Assembly (NCBI GenBank): GCA_039810485.1
Contig: JBDHXA010000003.1
Location: 1 to 64,000, forward strand
Length of the DNA: 64,000 nt
Reading direction: 5' to 3'
From: JADZAA01 sp039810485
Lineage (GTDB): Bacteria; Bacteroidota; Ignavibacteria; Kapaibacteriales; UBA961
The position numbers were made by a program, and so were the translations under genes. Each line of letters begins with the position of its first letter. The first letter of the stretch is position 1. The notes beneath the pieces are model-generated. The model was not told where the DNA came from. It saw nothing but the letters and a program-made list of their open reading frames with translations, and made no database searches. Shown in pieces: positions 17,315 through 25,908 of the stretch.

Positions 17315-17995
17315 ATGAAAACTCTGGCAGCAGTATTACTAACATTGACCATCGCCTTCGCACAGGCATGTTCGCAAAACCCAAAAGGAGCAAAAGTGGA
17401 TTTAAAGAACGAAAAAGATTCAGCAAGCTACGCGCTTGGCATGAACATAGGACAAAATTTGAAAAAGCAAGGTTTTGACCTTGATCTCAATATTATGTTC
17501 AAATCATTGGAAGAGGCCTATAAAGAGCAAAAAATGGTTATGGACGAACAACATGCTATGACGATTCTCCAAAACTATGCCATGAAAGCGCAACAAAAAG
17601 CCGCTTCAGAAGGCAAGAAAAAAGGCGAAGAATTTCTAGCTCAAAACAGAAACAAGCCCGGCGTTAAAGTTACTCCGAGCGGCTTGCAATACATTGAAAT
17701 GAAAGCCGGCACCGGTGAAATGCCGCATGACACATCGAAAGTTCGCGTTCACTATACAGGCACATTGATTGACGGCACTAAATTCGATAGTTCGGTTGAT
17801 CGAGGCGAACCAGCAGAATTTCCGGTTAATGGCGTTATCAAGGGCTGGACAGAAGCATTGAAAATGATGAAAGTCGGCTCGAAATGGAAATTGTTCATTC
17901 CCAGCGACCTTGCTTATGGCGAGCATGGACAAGGCCCCATCCCTGCCAATTCAGTTCTTGTTTTCGAAGTTGAACTACTTGGAATTACCAAGTAA
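17315..17995 (+). CDS. FKBP-type peptidyl-prolyl isomerase, lipoprotein
   Basis: Envelope folding factor of the FkpA/Mip type. From the ATG at 17315 (preceded by CGGAGC) the protein has a signal peptide with a probable lipid-attachment Cys (FAQAC, residue about 19). An upstream ATG at 17243 would put 24 odd residues before the signal peptide. Residues about 30-105 form the helical dimerisation domain (SYALGMNIGQNLKKQG). Residues about 120-225 are the FKBP domain, with VRVHYTGTLIDGTKFDSS, VIKGWTEALKMMKVGSKW and DLAYGEHGQGPIPANSVLVFEVELL. Active-site aromatics are conserved. It is followed by a strong terminator. Confidence 0.92.
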   Translation: MKTLAAVLLTLTIAFAQACSQNPKGAKVDLKNEKDSASYALGMNIGQNLKKQGFDLDLNIMFKSLEEAYKEQKMVMDEQHAMTILQNYAMKAQQKAASEGKKKGEEFLAQNRNKPGVKVTPSGLQYIEMKAGTGEMPHDTSKVRVHYTGTLIDGTKFDSSVDRGEPAEFPVNGVIKGWTEALKMMKVGSKWKLFIPSDLAYGEHGQGPIPANSVLVFEVELLGITK

Positions 17996-18012
17996 TTTGC
18001 ATTGCAACGAAC

Positions 18013-18049
18013 AAAGCCCTGATGCGAATTTTCGCACGGGGCTTTTTTT
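18013..18049 (+). terminator. Intrinsic terminator after the FKBP gene
   Basis: AAAGCCC (18013-18019) pairs with GGGCTTT. The inner arms ATGCGAA and TTCGCAC pair almost fully, and a run of seven T follows at 18043-18049. It sits 18 bases past the FKBP stop codon. Confidence 0.88.
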
Positions 18050-18074
18050 GTAGTATTATAGTAATTATACAGTT

Positions 18075-19160
18075 ATGCAGAATCTCATACGTCGCTTAAC
18101 GGCAATGCTTTTCCGCATTATTTTTCGTAATTCTCCGGCACAAATGCCGCTCGAAAGAAATTCTACAAAGAAAATACTCATATTGCGCTACGACTTATTA
18201 GGCGATATGGCTGTTACTACACCTCTTATCTGCTATCTAAAACATCAGATTCCAAAAGCTGAAATTCATATAGTCGGCTCGCAACGCAATATTGGCTTGC
18301 TTCGCTGCAATACCGATATAAGCCGCATATATTGCTACGAATTTTCACTCCTATCATTTTTAAGAATAGCCAAAAAATGCCGCAAAGAAAATTATGATGC
18401 AGTTTTTTCGATAGTTTTCCACAAAACAACGAAATCGGGAATTTGGGCTAATTTCTGCGGTGGGCGTAAAGCTATTAAAATAACTAATCTGAATTATAGT
18501 CGCGAAAAACTCTATTCTTCCATGTTTAATGCAATGATTCCGCTAACGCATGGGAAATATACTATGGCAGAACTTTTGGTACAAATGGCAGCGGCGGCCT
18601 ACGGCTTGAAATACACAGCCGAAGACATTCAATTTTCACTGCCTTACGACAAAATTAATGCTAATAAAGCAAATAATTTTTTAGAAAATATTGAACCGGA
18701 ATATCGGATTTTTATCAATATATCCACAAGCAGACCTGAGAATTGCTGGCCGGTTGAAAACTGGATTTCCTTATTAGATTTGCTTCATACTTATTTTCCA
18801 AATCTGCAATTTATTCTTGGCGGCATAAAAAATGACAATGGAAATCTATTGCTAATAACCAATCGGCATGGAGAGTATTGCCGAATTGTGTCTCAAACAA
18901 CCGATATCCTCGACATTTGTGCCGTTATTGACAGATGCAGATTAGTTATTTCGCCGGATACAGGAATTGTGCACATTGCCACCGGACTAAAAAAGCCAGT
19001 TCTTGGATTATATACGCCCTTGCATAAAGGAACGGAATTTTTACCTATCTATAGACCGTATGAGGTCGTGTTCAGCGATGAATATATGCCGGTTTCAGCT
19101 CTTATGCCATCCAAAGTTGCAGATGCATTTTGCAGATTATGGAATGAAGTGAACAGTTGA
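18075..19160 (+). CDS. Glycosyltransferase family 9 (heptosyltransferase-like)
   Basis: GT-B fold transferase related to the LPS core heptosyltransferases WaaC and WaaF. The N-terminal domain holds KKILILRYDLLGDMAVTTPL (about residues 33-52), the family acceptor-site motif. The C-terminal domain holds VISPDTGIVHIATGLKKPVLGLYTP (about 298-322), the nucleotide-sugar site. The length of 361 residues fits. The likely role is adding a sugar to the LPS core; the donor cannot be told from sequence. It stands alone, with a terminator before it and 380 bases of non-coding DNA after it. Confidence 0.86.
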   Translation: MQNLIRRLTAMLFRIIFRNSPAQMPLERNSTKKILILRYDLLGDMAVTTPLICYLKHQIPKAEIHIVGSQRNIGLLRCNTDISRIYCYEFSLLSFLRIAKKCRKENYDAVFSIVFHKTTKSGIWANFCGGRKAIKITNLNYSREKLYSSMFNAMIPLTHGKYTMAELLVQMAAAAYGLKYTAEDIQFSLPYDKINANKANNFLENIEPEYRIFINISTSRPENCWPVENWISLLDLLHTYFPNLQFILGGIKNDNGNLLLITNRHGEYCRIVSQTTDILDICAVIDRCRLVISPDTGIVHIATGLKKPVLGLYTPLHKGTEFLPIYRPYEVVFSDEYMPVSALMPSKVADAFCRLWNEVNS

Positions 19161-19539
19161 AGAAATAATTGACAATGCAGAGTTTGGAGACAGATTAGAA
19201 GCAACGATTAATTTTGATATTACCACCAATTAAGATCTCGAGCTTAACCTGAGATGCGTATAACATAAGCTCAAAATAAACGAATAATCAAAGAATCAAA
19301 CGATATTGCTAATATTTTAATGGTATCATGTTAAAGCAGCCGAAGCAGAAAAGGATGTTAATAATAGCTCTGTCAAAGTTTATAAATTCTCTATAAATAT
19401 TACAGGATGTATTCTATTAGGCAGATTATAGAACATCGAATTCGTCAACAATGAAATTTATCAAATCGTTTTTATATCACAGTCGGTTGCTATATTTTTG
19501 TATCAACTTGGTTTTTATTAACACTTGTAGAATGTAATT
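19161..19539. other. Intergenic region, 379 bases
   Basis: No intact gene. A short stretch at about 19163-19231 can be read as an open frame of some 23 codons (EEIIDNAEFGDRLEAT...) and might be a coding relic, but it is too short to assign. The right end carries a TATTTTTG -7 box (19493-19500). Confidence 0.35.
19493..19500 (+). promoter_or_regulatory. -7 promoter box TATTTTTG
   Basis: Matches TAnnTTTG and lies 39 bases before the start codon at 19540, in line with the spacing of the other boxes of this type in the window. Confidence 0.4.
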
Positions 19540-20145
19540 ATGAGCAGCGATATTAAAGGACCACAACGTTTAGGGCCATTAACTCCATTGGTAGGTGAAT
19601 GGGAAGGAAATGTTGGCGTAGATGTGTCGTACCACAACAATGATGATGAAACTGGCAAAACATCATATTTTGAAAAGGCATGGTTTAAGCCAATCCCAAC
19701 AACTGAAAATGGCAAGCAGTCGTTAGAAGGATTGACATATCAATCAATTGCATGGAGGCACGGCGAGGAAGCCATGACTCCTTTTCATGATGAAGTCGGA
19801 TTTTTGATATGGGATAAAAAACGAAATCAAGTAATACGCTCGGTTGTTTTTGGACGCGGAATTGCCATACAAGCTGGCGCCACGGCTGAAGCAAGAGATA
19901 AGGAACTTCATTTCAAAGCAACGGCCGGAGATCCTATTTATGGAATTTTGCAGAATGGATACTTAAAAGAACATGCTGAAATTATAACTTTTGAGAGCAC
20001 GTTCAAATTTAATGATGACGGCACATTCACTCATTCATCAGATTTAATAATGAAATTAACCGCTCTAGGTGGAGTAGAAATGCATCATACTGATATCAAC
20101 ACTCTGCATAAAGTAAAAGATTATCATCCTAGCGCCGAGAAATAA
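19540..20145 (+). CDS. Nitrobindin-like heme-binding beta-barrel protein
   Basis: A 201-residue soluble protein resembling the nitrobindin/THAP4-C family (DUF1794, FABP-like ten-stranded barrel). The start of the barrel has the family-like PLVGEWEGNVGVDVSY (about residues 13-28). The last strand carries a conserved-looking His region (EMHHTDINTLHKV, about 180-192), where the proximal heme ligand of nitrobindins sits. Between them the alternating strand pattern (VIRSVVFGRGIAIQAGATAE) is what a lipocalin-like barrel shows. Nitrobindins bind ferric heme and isomerise peroxynitrite; here this is inference. It has its own promoter and no operon partner. Below the gene is a 14-bp inverted repeat. 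Confidence 0.65.
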   Translation: MSSDIKGPQRLGPLTPLVGEWEGNVGVDVSYHNNDDETGKTSYFEKAWFKPIPTTENGKQSLEGLTYQSIAWRHGEEAMTPFHDEVGFLIWDKKRNQVIRSVVFGRGIAIQAGATAEARDKELHFKATAGDPIYGILQNGYLKEHAEIITFESTFKFNDDGTFTHSSDLIMKLTALGGVEMHHTDINTLHKVKDYHPSAEK

Positions 20146-20175
20146 TCTTTCAAAATACTAACAATTCCGCTTCTT

Positions 20176-20248
20176 CTGCCGGCAATAATCTACCTTCGCG
20201 ATTATCTCTGCAAGATTATCGTAATGAAAGGTGCATTATTGCCGGCAG
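20176..20248. repeat. 73-bp element with 14-bp perfect inverted ends
   Basis: CTGCCGGCAATAAT (20176-20189) and ATTATTGCCGGCAG (20235-20248) are exact inverted repeats. An inner ACCTT/AAGGT pair (20192-20196 with 20228-20232) extends the stem. The 45-base interior holds two direct copies of GATTATC. It lies between two convergent genes (stops at 20145 and 20371) and could be a bidirectional terminator or processing site, or a miniature mobile element. No T-run directly follows either side. Confidence 0.6.
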
Positions 20249-20370
20249 TTTGCATAATAAAATCACAAAACAGATGAAATGGATTGATACTATTTAAAGA
20301 AGTATTTTCAATAGAGTTTTTAATGGTGTCATTTTTTATTTGCAAAAAATAATGAAATGGATAGTGAGTA

Positions 20371-21012
20371 TTAGATTATATCAGGAAATTCATAACGATA
20401 AATACCTAAATCCATATCTTCTGGCTTAATTGTGATAAGTTCTTTAATTATGCCATTGTGCATATCATACACCCAACCATGCACCAAAGGACGATGTTCG
20501 CCCTGCGATGAATGCTGCACAAACGAAGTTTGGGCAATGTGAAATGTTTGCTCTATTACATTAAATTCCACTAATTTGTCAAGCCGTGCTTCTTCATCTT
20601 CAATCTTTTCTAACTCGAGTGCATGAATGCGATAAACATCCTGAATGTGCCTTAACCATTTATTTATCAGTCCAAGATATTTCGGCGACATAGCGGCCTG
20701 CACTCCGCCGCATCCATAATGCCCGCATACTATAATATGTTTGACTTTAAGCACTTCGACAGCATATTGAATAACGCTTAGCAAGTTAAAGTCGGTGTGA
20801 ACAACAAGATTTGCAACATTGCGGTGCACAAAAATTTCACCAGAGACAGAACCAGTAATTTCTTCGGCCGGCACCCGGCTGTCAGAACATCCTATCCAGA
20901 GGAATTCTGGTGCCTGCCCTTGAGCAATTCTTTCAAAGAAACCCGGAGATTCTTTTGATTTCTTTTGCGACCATGATTTGTTTTCAGCAAGGAGTTTCTT
21001 ATATAAGTCCAT
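20371..21012 (-). CDS. Beta-carbonic anhydrase
   Basis: Zinc enzyme interconverting CO2 and bicarbonate. The 213-residue form starting at 21012 (MDLYKKLLAENKSW) has the classic layout: zinc ligand Cys42 with Asp44 and Arg46 (GCSDSRVPAE), and zinc ligands His98 and Cys101 (CGHYGCGG). The conserved FVHRNVANLV and QYAVEVLKVKHIIV lie between them. The frame extends upstream to 21222, but that would overlap the sigma gene on the other strand and adds residues outside the family. A TATCTTTGC promoter box (21060-21068) in that stretch supports the shorter start. Confidence 0.93.
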   Translation of the reverse strand: MDLYKKLLAENKSWSQKKSKESPGFFERIAQGQAPEFLWIGCSDSRVPAEEITGSVSGEIFVHRNVANLVVHTDFNLLSVIQYAVEVLKVKHIIVCGHYGCGGVQAAMSPKYLGLINKWLRHIQDVYRIHALELEKIEDEEARLDKLVEFNVIEQTFHIAQTSFVQHSSQGEHRPLVHGWVYDMHNGIIKELITIKPEDMDLGIYRYEFPDII

Positions 21013-21060
21013 ACCAATTAGAATTTGATAATAAATCTTAGCTTTGTAATGTAATTTTGG

Positions 21061-21068
21061 CAAAGATA
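21061..21068 (-). promoter_or_regulatory. -7 promoter box TATCTTTG(C), minus strand
   Basis: On the minus strand it reads TATCTTTGC, 48 bases upstream of the carbonic anhydrase start at 21012. Confidence 0.4.
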
Positions 21069-21162
21069 CTGTAATTTTATCTTTCGCTCGGTTAAACCTT
21101 CGCAAAGAAAAGAAAGTCGAATGAACATATTTTGCTTTCTGATTACAAAGCACGAGTGATAT

Positions 21163-21771
21163 ATGTTTCAACAGGCAATTGCTGTGGAGAATGATTTTGG
21201 ATTGGTGAAAGAATTTATTCAAGGCGATTCCGAGCGAGCAGCATCGGCCTTTGTGCGACGTTATAAGTCATTTGTCTATTCAACTGCTTTTAGACATTTG
21301 AAATCGCATGACGACGCTGACGATGCTTCGCAAGAAGTATTCATTCGCGCATTTAAAAATTTAGCAACATTTAAGGGTGAGAGTTCAATCCAAACATGGC
21401 TCTATCGCATAACATTGAATGTATGCGCCAATATGAGAAGAAAAAAACGCTTCACATCTTTTTTCTCTTTTGATAATGATGAAGAAGAAATAGAAATAGC
21501 TGATTCTGCTGGAATAAGTCCGCATAATTCAACAGAAACCAATGACTTTATGGAGCATTTTAATAAAATGCTCAACACATTGCCGGAAAAACAGCGTGAG
21601 GCCTTTGCGCTTCGATATTTTCACGAAATGTCTTACGAAGAAATATCTGTTATGCTCGGCACAAGCATAGGCGGTCTAAAAGCTAATTATTTTCATGCTG
21701 TTAAGAAATTGGGAGAACTTTTAAAAAATAGCGAACTTTTGACAGGACAAAGACATGGATATACAAAATAA
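21163..21771 (+). CDS. ECF-family RNA polymerase sigma factor
   Basis: Group 4 (extracytoplasmic function) sigma factor, RpoE-like, 202 residues. Region 2 is at about 25-95, with DDADDASQEVFIRAFKNL and SIQTWLYRITLNVCANMRR for core binding and -10 recognition. Region 4 is at about 140-190, with LPEKQREAFALRYFHEMSYEEI and a helix-turn-helix in VMLGTSIGGLKANYFHAVKKL. An acidic linker (DNDEEEIEIADS) joins them. The stop overlaps the next gene by 17 bases, so sigma and its likely anti-sigma are translated together. Such pairs usually respond to envelope damage and autoregulate. Confidence 0.92.
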   Translation: MFQQAIAVENDFGLVKEFIQGDSERAASAFVRRYKSFVYSTAFRHLKSHDDADDASQEVFIRAFKNLATFKGESSIQTWLYRITLNVCANMRRKKRFTSFFSFDNDEEEIEIADSAGISPHNSTETNDFMEHFNKMLNTLPEKQREAFALRYFHEMSYEEISVMLGTSIGGLKANYFHAVKKLGELLKNSELLTGQRHGYTK

Positions 21772-22399
21772 AGATAAAGCTGATTTTCGCAGGCGAATGG
21801 AAGAAATGCTTGCTGATTATGCTTTTGACCGGCTGCCAATGAGCGAAAAAGAGGAATTTGAGCAAAATTTATCGGAATTTCCTGATATTCAATTGGAACT
21901 GCTCGAAGTTCAAAAGGTGTTTAGTAGAGTTTATCGAGCAGATTTCGATGAGTATTTTGACCGTCGCACACGCAATCTTTCTGTGCATGTCTTGCAAAGA
22001 TTTGAAACCAAAGCTCATCTTCGCAGAGTTTTATCTAAACTAATTCCTGCACTTAGTATTGTTGCTGCATTTGTTGCATTTGCAATATTTCACAAGCCGT
22101 CATCAATCGAAGATGCTAATTCGCCGATGGCCATGGTAACTCAAAGCGATGCTGATTATCTTGCTTCGGCAGCGTCTAACGACGATGAAATTGCGGCTAT
22201 TCTTAATGATATTGCTCCTATGCTTACGCCTGAAACTATTCCTGCTCTTTCTATTGACGCCATTAATTCTATTGACATGCTTTCGGCAGTTTCCACTCCT
22301 TTTAACGAATCGTTGCTGGAAGATCAGTTGCTTTCAGTTTTTTCAGATTCAGATTTAAACAATATTTTAGGAGAAAGCGACGATGATTCTTCGTTGTAA
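21755..22399 (+). CDS. Putative membrane anti-sigma factor
   Basis: No family is recognised from sequence alone. The call rests on position, overlapping the ECF sigma gene by 17 bases, and on architecture. There is a cytoplasmic helical N-terminus (about 1-90, containing DYAFDRLPMSEKEEFEQNL, which resembles the anti-sigma N-terminal helices of Bacteroidota). One transmembrane segment follows (about 96-112, LIPALSIVAAFVAFAIF), then a periplasmic acidic tail of about 100 residues rich in Asp, Ser and Leu. The zinc-binding HxxxCxxC motif of many anti-sigma factors is absent. It overlaps the following Spy-like gene by 17 bases. Confidence 0.65.
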   Translation: MDIQNKDKADFRRRMEEMLADYAFDRLPMSEKEEFEQNLSEFPDIQLELLEVQKVFSRVYRADFDEYFDRRTRNLSVHVLQRFETKAHLRRVLSKLIPALSIVAAFVAFAIFHKPSSIEDANSPMAMVTQSDADYLASAASNDDEIAAILNDIAPMLTPETIPALSIDAINSIDMLSAVSTPFNESLLEDQLLSVFSDSDLNNILGESDDDSSL

Positions 22400-22880
22400 T
22401 AGTTTTAAAAATTCTTGTCATATTTTTATTGTCGCAATTCTTATTAGTGTTTCCTGCGTTGGAAGCGCACAAGCGCAGCATCGCGAGAAAGTTAAAGAGC
22501 GCGTGGATATTTTGCGAAAAACTCGGCTGGCCGACGTATTGTTTTTGAATGAACAAGATGCGCCAAAATTCTTTGCAAAATATGATTTGCTGCAGAAGAA
22601 GGTAAGAGAAGCGCGCGAAGGATTGCGCTCAGCAATTTCTGAACTTGAAAATTCAGTGCAAAAAAAATCCGGCAATTTATCTCAAAAGAGCGAAGTCGTT
22701 TTTGAAAAACAAACTGCTTACAATAATGCTATGATCGAAAAAATACGAGGATTAAAGCCGATTCTTACAGAAGAACAATATGCAAAACTTGTTGTTTTTG
22801 AGCATAATTTTCCGCTTCAACTCCAAAAAATATTAATGAAACACGCCAAGAAGCAAGAAGAAGCGGCAAACGACGAATAA
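22383..22880 (+). CDS. Spy/CpxP-like periplasmic helical protein
   Basis: A secreted protein of 165 residues. A signal peptide covers about 1-32 (ending VGSAQAQ). The rest is a string of charged amphipathic helices (KVREAREGLRSAISELE, KQTAYNNAMIEKIRGL) ending with LTEEQYAKLVVFEHNF. That end pattern is like the 'lt.eQ...' repeat of Spy/CpxP/LTXXQ proteins, which act as ATP-independent chaperones or metal-stress sensors. It is the last gene of the sigma/anti-sigma/Spy operon and a likely effector or sensor of that response. A terminator follows 32 bases downstream. Confidence 0.6.
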   Translation: MILRCNSFKNSCHIFIVAILISVSCVGSAQAQHREKVKERVDILRKTRLADVLFLNEQDAPKFFAKYDLLQKKVREAREGLRSAISELENSVQKKSGNLSQKSEVVFEKQTAYNNAMIEKIRGLKPILTEEQYAKLVVFEHNFPLQLQKILMKHAKKQEEAANDE

Positions 22881-22912
22881 TAATCTTGGCCAAGACCAAA
22901 TACAACAGAACA

Positions 22913-22945
22913 GCTCGCAATAACTTATTATTGCGGGCTTTTTTA
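22913..22945 (+). terminator. Intrinsic terminator of the sigma operon
   Basis: GCTCGCAATAA (22913-22923) pairs with TTATTGCGGGC (22928-22938) around a 4-base loop, with one wobble, followed by a T-run (22939-22945). Confidence 0.87.
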
Positions 22946-22952
22946 TTGCCGC

Positions 22953-23763
22953 AGATTCTACACTGAAGTGCAACGGATGCAATAAATAAAGAGTTAGGTA
23001 AAGTGTCATAGTGCAACAACCCAACTACGAGTTTATCACATACGGAGCACAATATGCCCCACATCTATAAACACCTAGCCAAAGATCAAAAATGCGAAAT
23101 AGAAATCATGCATGGGAATAAAATTTCATTACGAAACATTAAAACAAATCTTTGCATTTCTGCATCTACACTCAGCCGTGAATTGCGCCGCAATAAAGAC
23201 GAAAGAGGATTATAGGCATAAGCAAGCGCAGTCGAAATATCAAGAGCGCAACCGCCTTCAAGACAAAACCCTCAAATTCAAAGGCGAGCTACTCTCTATT
23301 GTAGAGGATCTGATATGTCTCGACTTAAGTCCTGAACAGATTTCATACGATCTTTTGTGCATTGGCGTACGCGTCGGCCATGAGCGCATTTACTAACATA
23401 ATTGGTCGGACAAAAAAGTATTAGACACATTACTTCAGCATCTTCGCCATTCGCGCAAGGAATACCGGAAAACGAGGCTATGGCAAAGAGTTTGGCAACC
23501 ATGGAACCATAGCTAAATCATTATAAGCCGAAACATATTTTTGCCATCCATATCACTTGTGGGAGCGCAGAACAAACGAGAATACAAAAGAACTAATCAG
23601 ACAGTATTTACTTAAAAGCAACATCTTCAATCAGTAGAAGACTATGATCTTACAGAGGCAATGAGACACATAGACAACCGTCCAAGGAAAATGCTTGGAT
23701 GGGAAACTCCAATTCAAATATTTACAGAAAATTACAATAATGTTGCTCTTTAGTGTTGAATCT
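22953..23763 (+). mobile_element. Degenerate IS30-family insertion sequence
   Basis: Bounded by 22-base imperfect terminal inverted repeats: left 22953-22974, right 23742-23763, matching at 19 of 22 positions. The inside is a broken IS30-type transposase. At 811 bases it is shorter than intact members (about 1.0-1.2 kb) because the middle of the transposase is missing. No clear target duplication is visible. The left end abuts the terminator of the sigma operon and the right end lies 22 bases from the stop of the prolyl oligopeptidase gene. Confidence 0.85.
23054..23753 (+). pseudogene. IS30-type transposase pseudogene
   Basis: The N-terminal HTH region reads from ATG 23054 (IYKHLAKDQKCEIEIM, then CISASTLSRELRRNKDERG) and hits a stop near 23214. 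A shifted frame continues the protein from about 23205 (YRHKQAQSKYQERNR to GVRVGHERIY), again closed by a stop at 23394. Then come fragments matching HLRHSRKEYRK and, after a deletion, YHLWERRTNENTKELIRQY and NNRPRKMLGWETP-like C-terminal pieces in different frames. The DDE core between these blocks is largely missing, so it cannot encode a working enzyme. Confidence 0.85.
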
Positions 23764-23784
23764 GACTCTTCATCACATACATCA

Positions 23785-25908
23785 CTACTTTTTACGTTGT
23801 TCTGCGCCTAATTGCGATATTAAAAAGCGATGTTGAATTTCAATATCTTCCGCTTGTTTTTCAACTGATTTTCCAGAACCGTGGCCGCTGTCAAACTCCA
23901 TGTAGAGCATAATAGGATTTGTTTGAATCGGTCTGCTTTGCATTGCTGCAACAAACTTTTTTGCATGAAGAGGATCTACGCGAGAATCATTTTCACCTGC
24001 AAAAACAAACATTGACGGATAATTTACATCTTGCTTAATGTTGTGATACGGAGAATATCGTGCAAGGTATTCAAAATTATCGCATTTGTCAGGATCTCCA
24101 TATTCAGGAATCCAATAGCGGGCAATTAAAAATTTATGATAGCGCAGCATATCCAAAAGCGGAACGCCACAAATGACTGCCTTGAATAATTCAGGTCGCT
24201 GCGTAGTAATTGCTCCCATAAGCAAACCGCCATTGCTTCGGCCGGAAGCTGCCAATTTCTTTGCTGAAGTATATTTTTCGCGTATCAAATATTCCGCTGC
24301 CGCTATAAAATCATCGAATACATTTTGCTTGTTGTGAAGCATTCCATCCCGATGCCATGTTTCTCCATATTCATTTCCGCCACGAAGTCCTGCATTTGCT
24401 ACAATAAAGCCGTGATTTATTAAAAGTGAATTTATTCCTATGAATCCCGGAGATATGCCAATATTAAAACCTCCATAACCGGTTAGTAATGTAGGATTTG
24501 AGCCATCCAGTTTAATTCCTTTTTTATAATGAATAAACAATGGTATTTTAGTTCCGTCCTTGGAAGGATAAAATACAATGCGCGACTCGATGTCAGAGCA
24601 GTCAAGCGTCGTAGGTTCAGAATACACAAATTTCCATGTGAGTGCAGCCCCGTCTAGAGCATATAGCTTGGCCGGCGCGGTAAAAGTAGAAATCATCACA
24701 TACAGAGTATTTGTTTGCTTATGATACGACATTGAAGAAACATTTCCAGTTTCAGGCAATTCGATTTGCTTCAATATTTTGCCGTCATACGTGTATGCAA
24801 ACAAGCGGCTTAAAACATCCTTTTTATCTCTTGTAATAATATAATCATTTGTAAATTCAAATTCTTCTATCACAGTGCTGCTTTCGGGAATTAGGGGCAT
24901 CCAATTTTCAAATTGAGGATTTTGTGGATCTGCAACCATCAGTTTATAATTTGGAGCTTCGCAATTTGTAAAAAAATAGAATTTTCCTTTGTGGTAAGAA
25001 GGCGAGGCGCTGTATTTATCGCTTGAAAATACCGTAATTAACGAATCATTTGCTCCTATTTTCCTTACTTTTAACGTGCCGGAATAAAAGTCGCCTTTTC
25101 CGTAAAACGTATAATTATCAGCGACTGAATCATCATCTGTATCAAATACATACGCATTATCTTTAGCATCGTCGGGCGCAGTTAAAAACTCAGATTGGCT
25201 TTGCGGTGTTCCAATTTTCCAGCGGTATGTTTTTAATGGTCTTTGCGCTGCAATATCTTCATTGCTTCGTTGTGTAATGTAAGAATGCTGCTCATCAAAT
25301 GTCCAGCCGAACCCAAAAATATTATTTAATGGCTCTCCTAAATATTTTCCGGTGGCAACATCAACAATATAACAAGTATTAATTTCAGCTCCTTTGTTTT
25401 GTACAGATATTGCAACACGGTCGGCTTCTCTCGTAAAGTCAATTCCTGATATGGAAGTCATTCCTGACGAGTCTAAAGATATAGGGTCAAAGAGCAATCT
25501 TGGTCCGTTAGTTTCATTTATAAACAGTTTCATTTGCTTTTCCCCTTTTTTACGGGCATAAAAGAATTCTTTTAATCCTCGAAAGAAAGGAGCAGTTCTT
25601 ATGTCGCGATCTAATTCAGCCATAATTTGCTCTTTCATTCCGGGAATGGACGGCGCTGTCTTTGCCAAATAGTCAAGAGTCGCTTGATGCTGCTTTTTCG
25701 TCCAGTCAAGAACGTCTGAACTATTCTTATCCTCAAGCCATCTGTAGTCATCTTTTACTGAATGTCCAAACAATGTTTCCACGACAGTATTTTTCTGTGT
25801 AGCAGGCGGATGGAATTTGAAAGTTGTCTTATCAATTGCTGATAATTGCGAAGCATAATTTACTTGCATAATATATGCCATTAAAAATAGTATTATTATA
25901 TATTTCAT
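23785..25908 (-). CDS. Prolyl oligopeptidase (peptidase S9A)
   Basis: Serine peptidase that cuts short peptides after proline. A signal peptide (about 1-19, MKYIIILFLMAYIMQVNYAS) implies export to the periplasm. The N-terminal domain begins PVVETLFGHSVKDDYRWLED-like (near residues 40-60), followed by the seven-bladed propeller. The C-terminal alpha/beta-hydrolase has the nucleophile in ASGRSNGGLLMG (Ser near 559), the acid in AGENDSRVDPLHA, and the His in DSGHGSGKS. The length of 707 residues is typical. It stands alone, with the IS30 relic just beyond its 3' end. Product use (amino-acid scavenging) is inference. Confidence 0.94.
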   Translation of the reverse strand: MKYIIILFLMAYIMQVNYASQLSAIDKTTFKFHPPATQKNTVVETLFGHSVKDDYRWLEDKNSSDVLDWTKKQHQATLDYLAKTAPSIPGMKEQIMAELDRDIRTAPFFRGLKEFFYARKKGEKQMKLFINETNGPRLLFDPISLDSSGMTSISGIDFTREADRVAISVQNKGAEINTCYIVDVATGKYLGEPLNNIFGFGWTFDEQHSYITQRSNEDIAAQRPLKTYRWKIGTPQSQSEFLTAPDDAKDNAYVFDTDDDSVADNYTFYGKGDFYSGTLKVRKIGANDSLITVFSSDKYSASPSYHKGKFYFFTNCEAPNYKLMVADPQNPQFENWMPLIPESSTVIEEFEFTNDYIITRDKKDVLSRLFAYTYDGKILKQIELPETGNVSSMSYHKQTNTLYVMISTFTAPAKLYALDGAALTWKFVYSEPTTLDCSDIESRIVFYPSKDGTKIPLFIHYKKGIKLDGSNPTLLTGYGGFNIGISPGFIGINSLLINHGFIVANAGLRGGNEYGETWHRDGMLHNKQNVFDDFIAAAEYLIREKYTSAKKLAASGRSNGGLLMGAITTQRPELFKAVICGVPLLDMLRYHKFLIARYWIPEYGDPDKCDNFEYLARYSPYHNIKQDVNYPSMFVFAGENDSRVDPLHAKKFVAAMQSRPIQTNPIMLYMEFDSGHGSGKSVEKQAEDIEIQHRFLISQLGAEQRKK

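Noticed and set aside
21013..21222. 70-residue N-terminal extension of carbonic anhydrase
   Set aside because: It overlaps the sigma gene on the opposite strand and the carbonic anhydrase promoter box, and has no match to the family.
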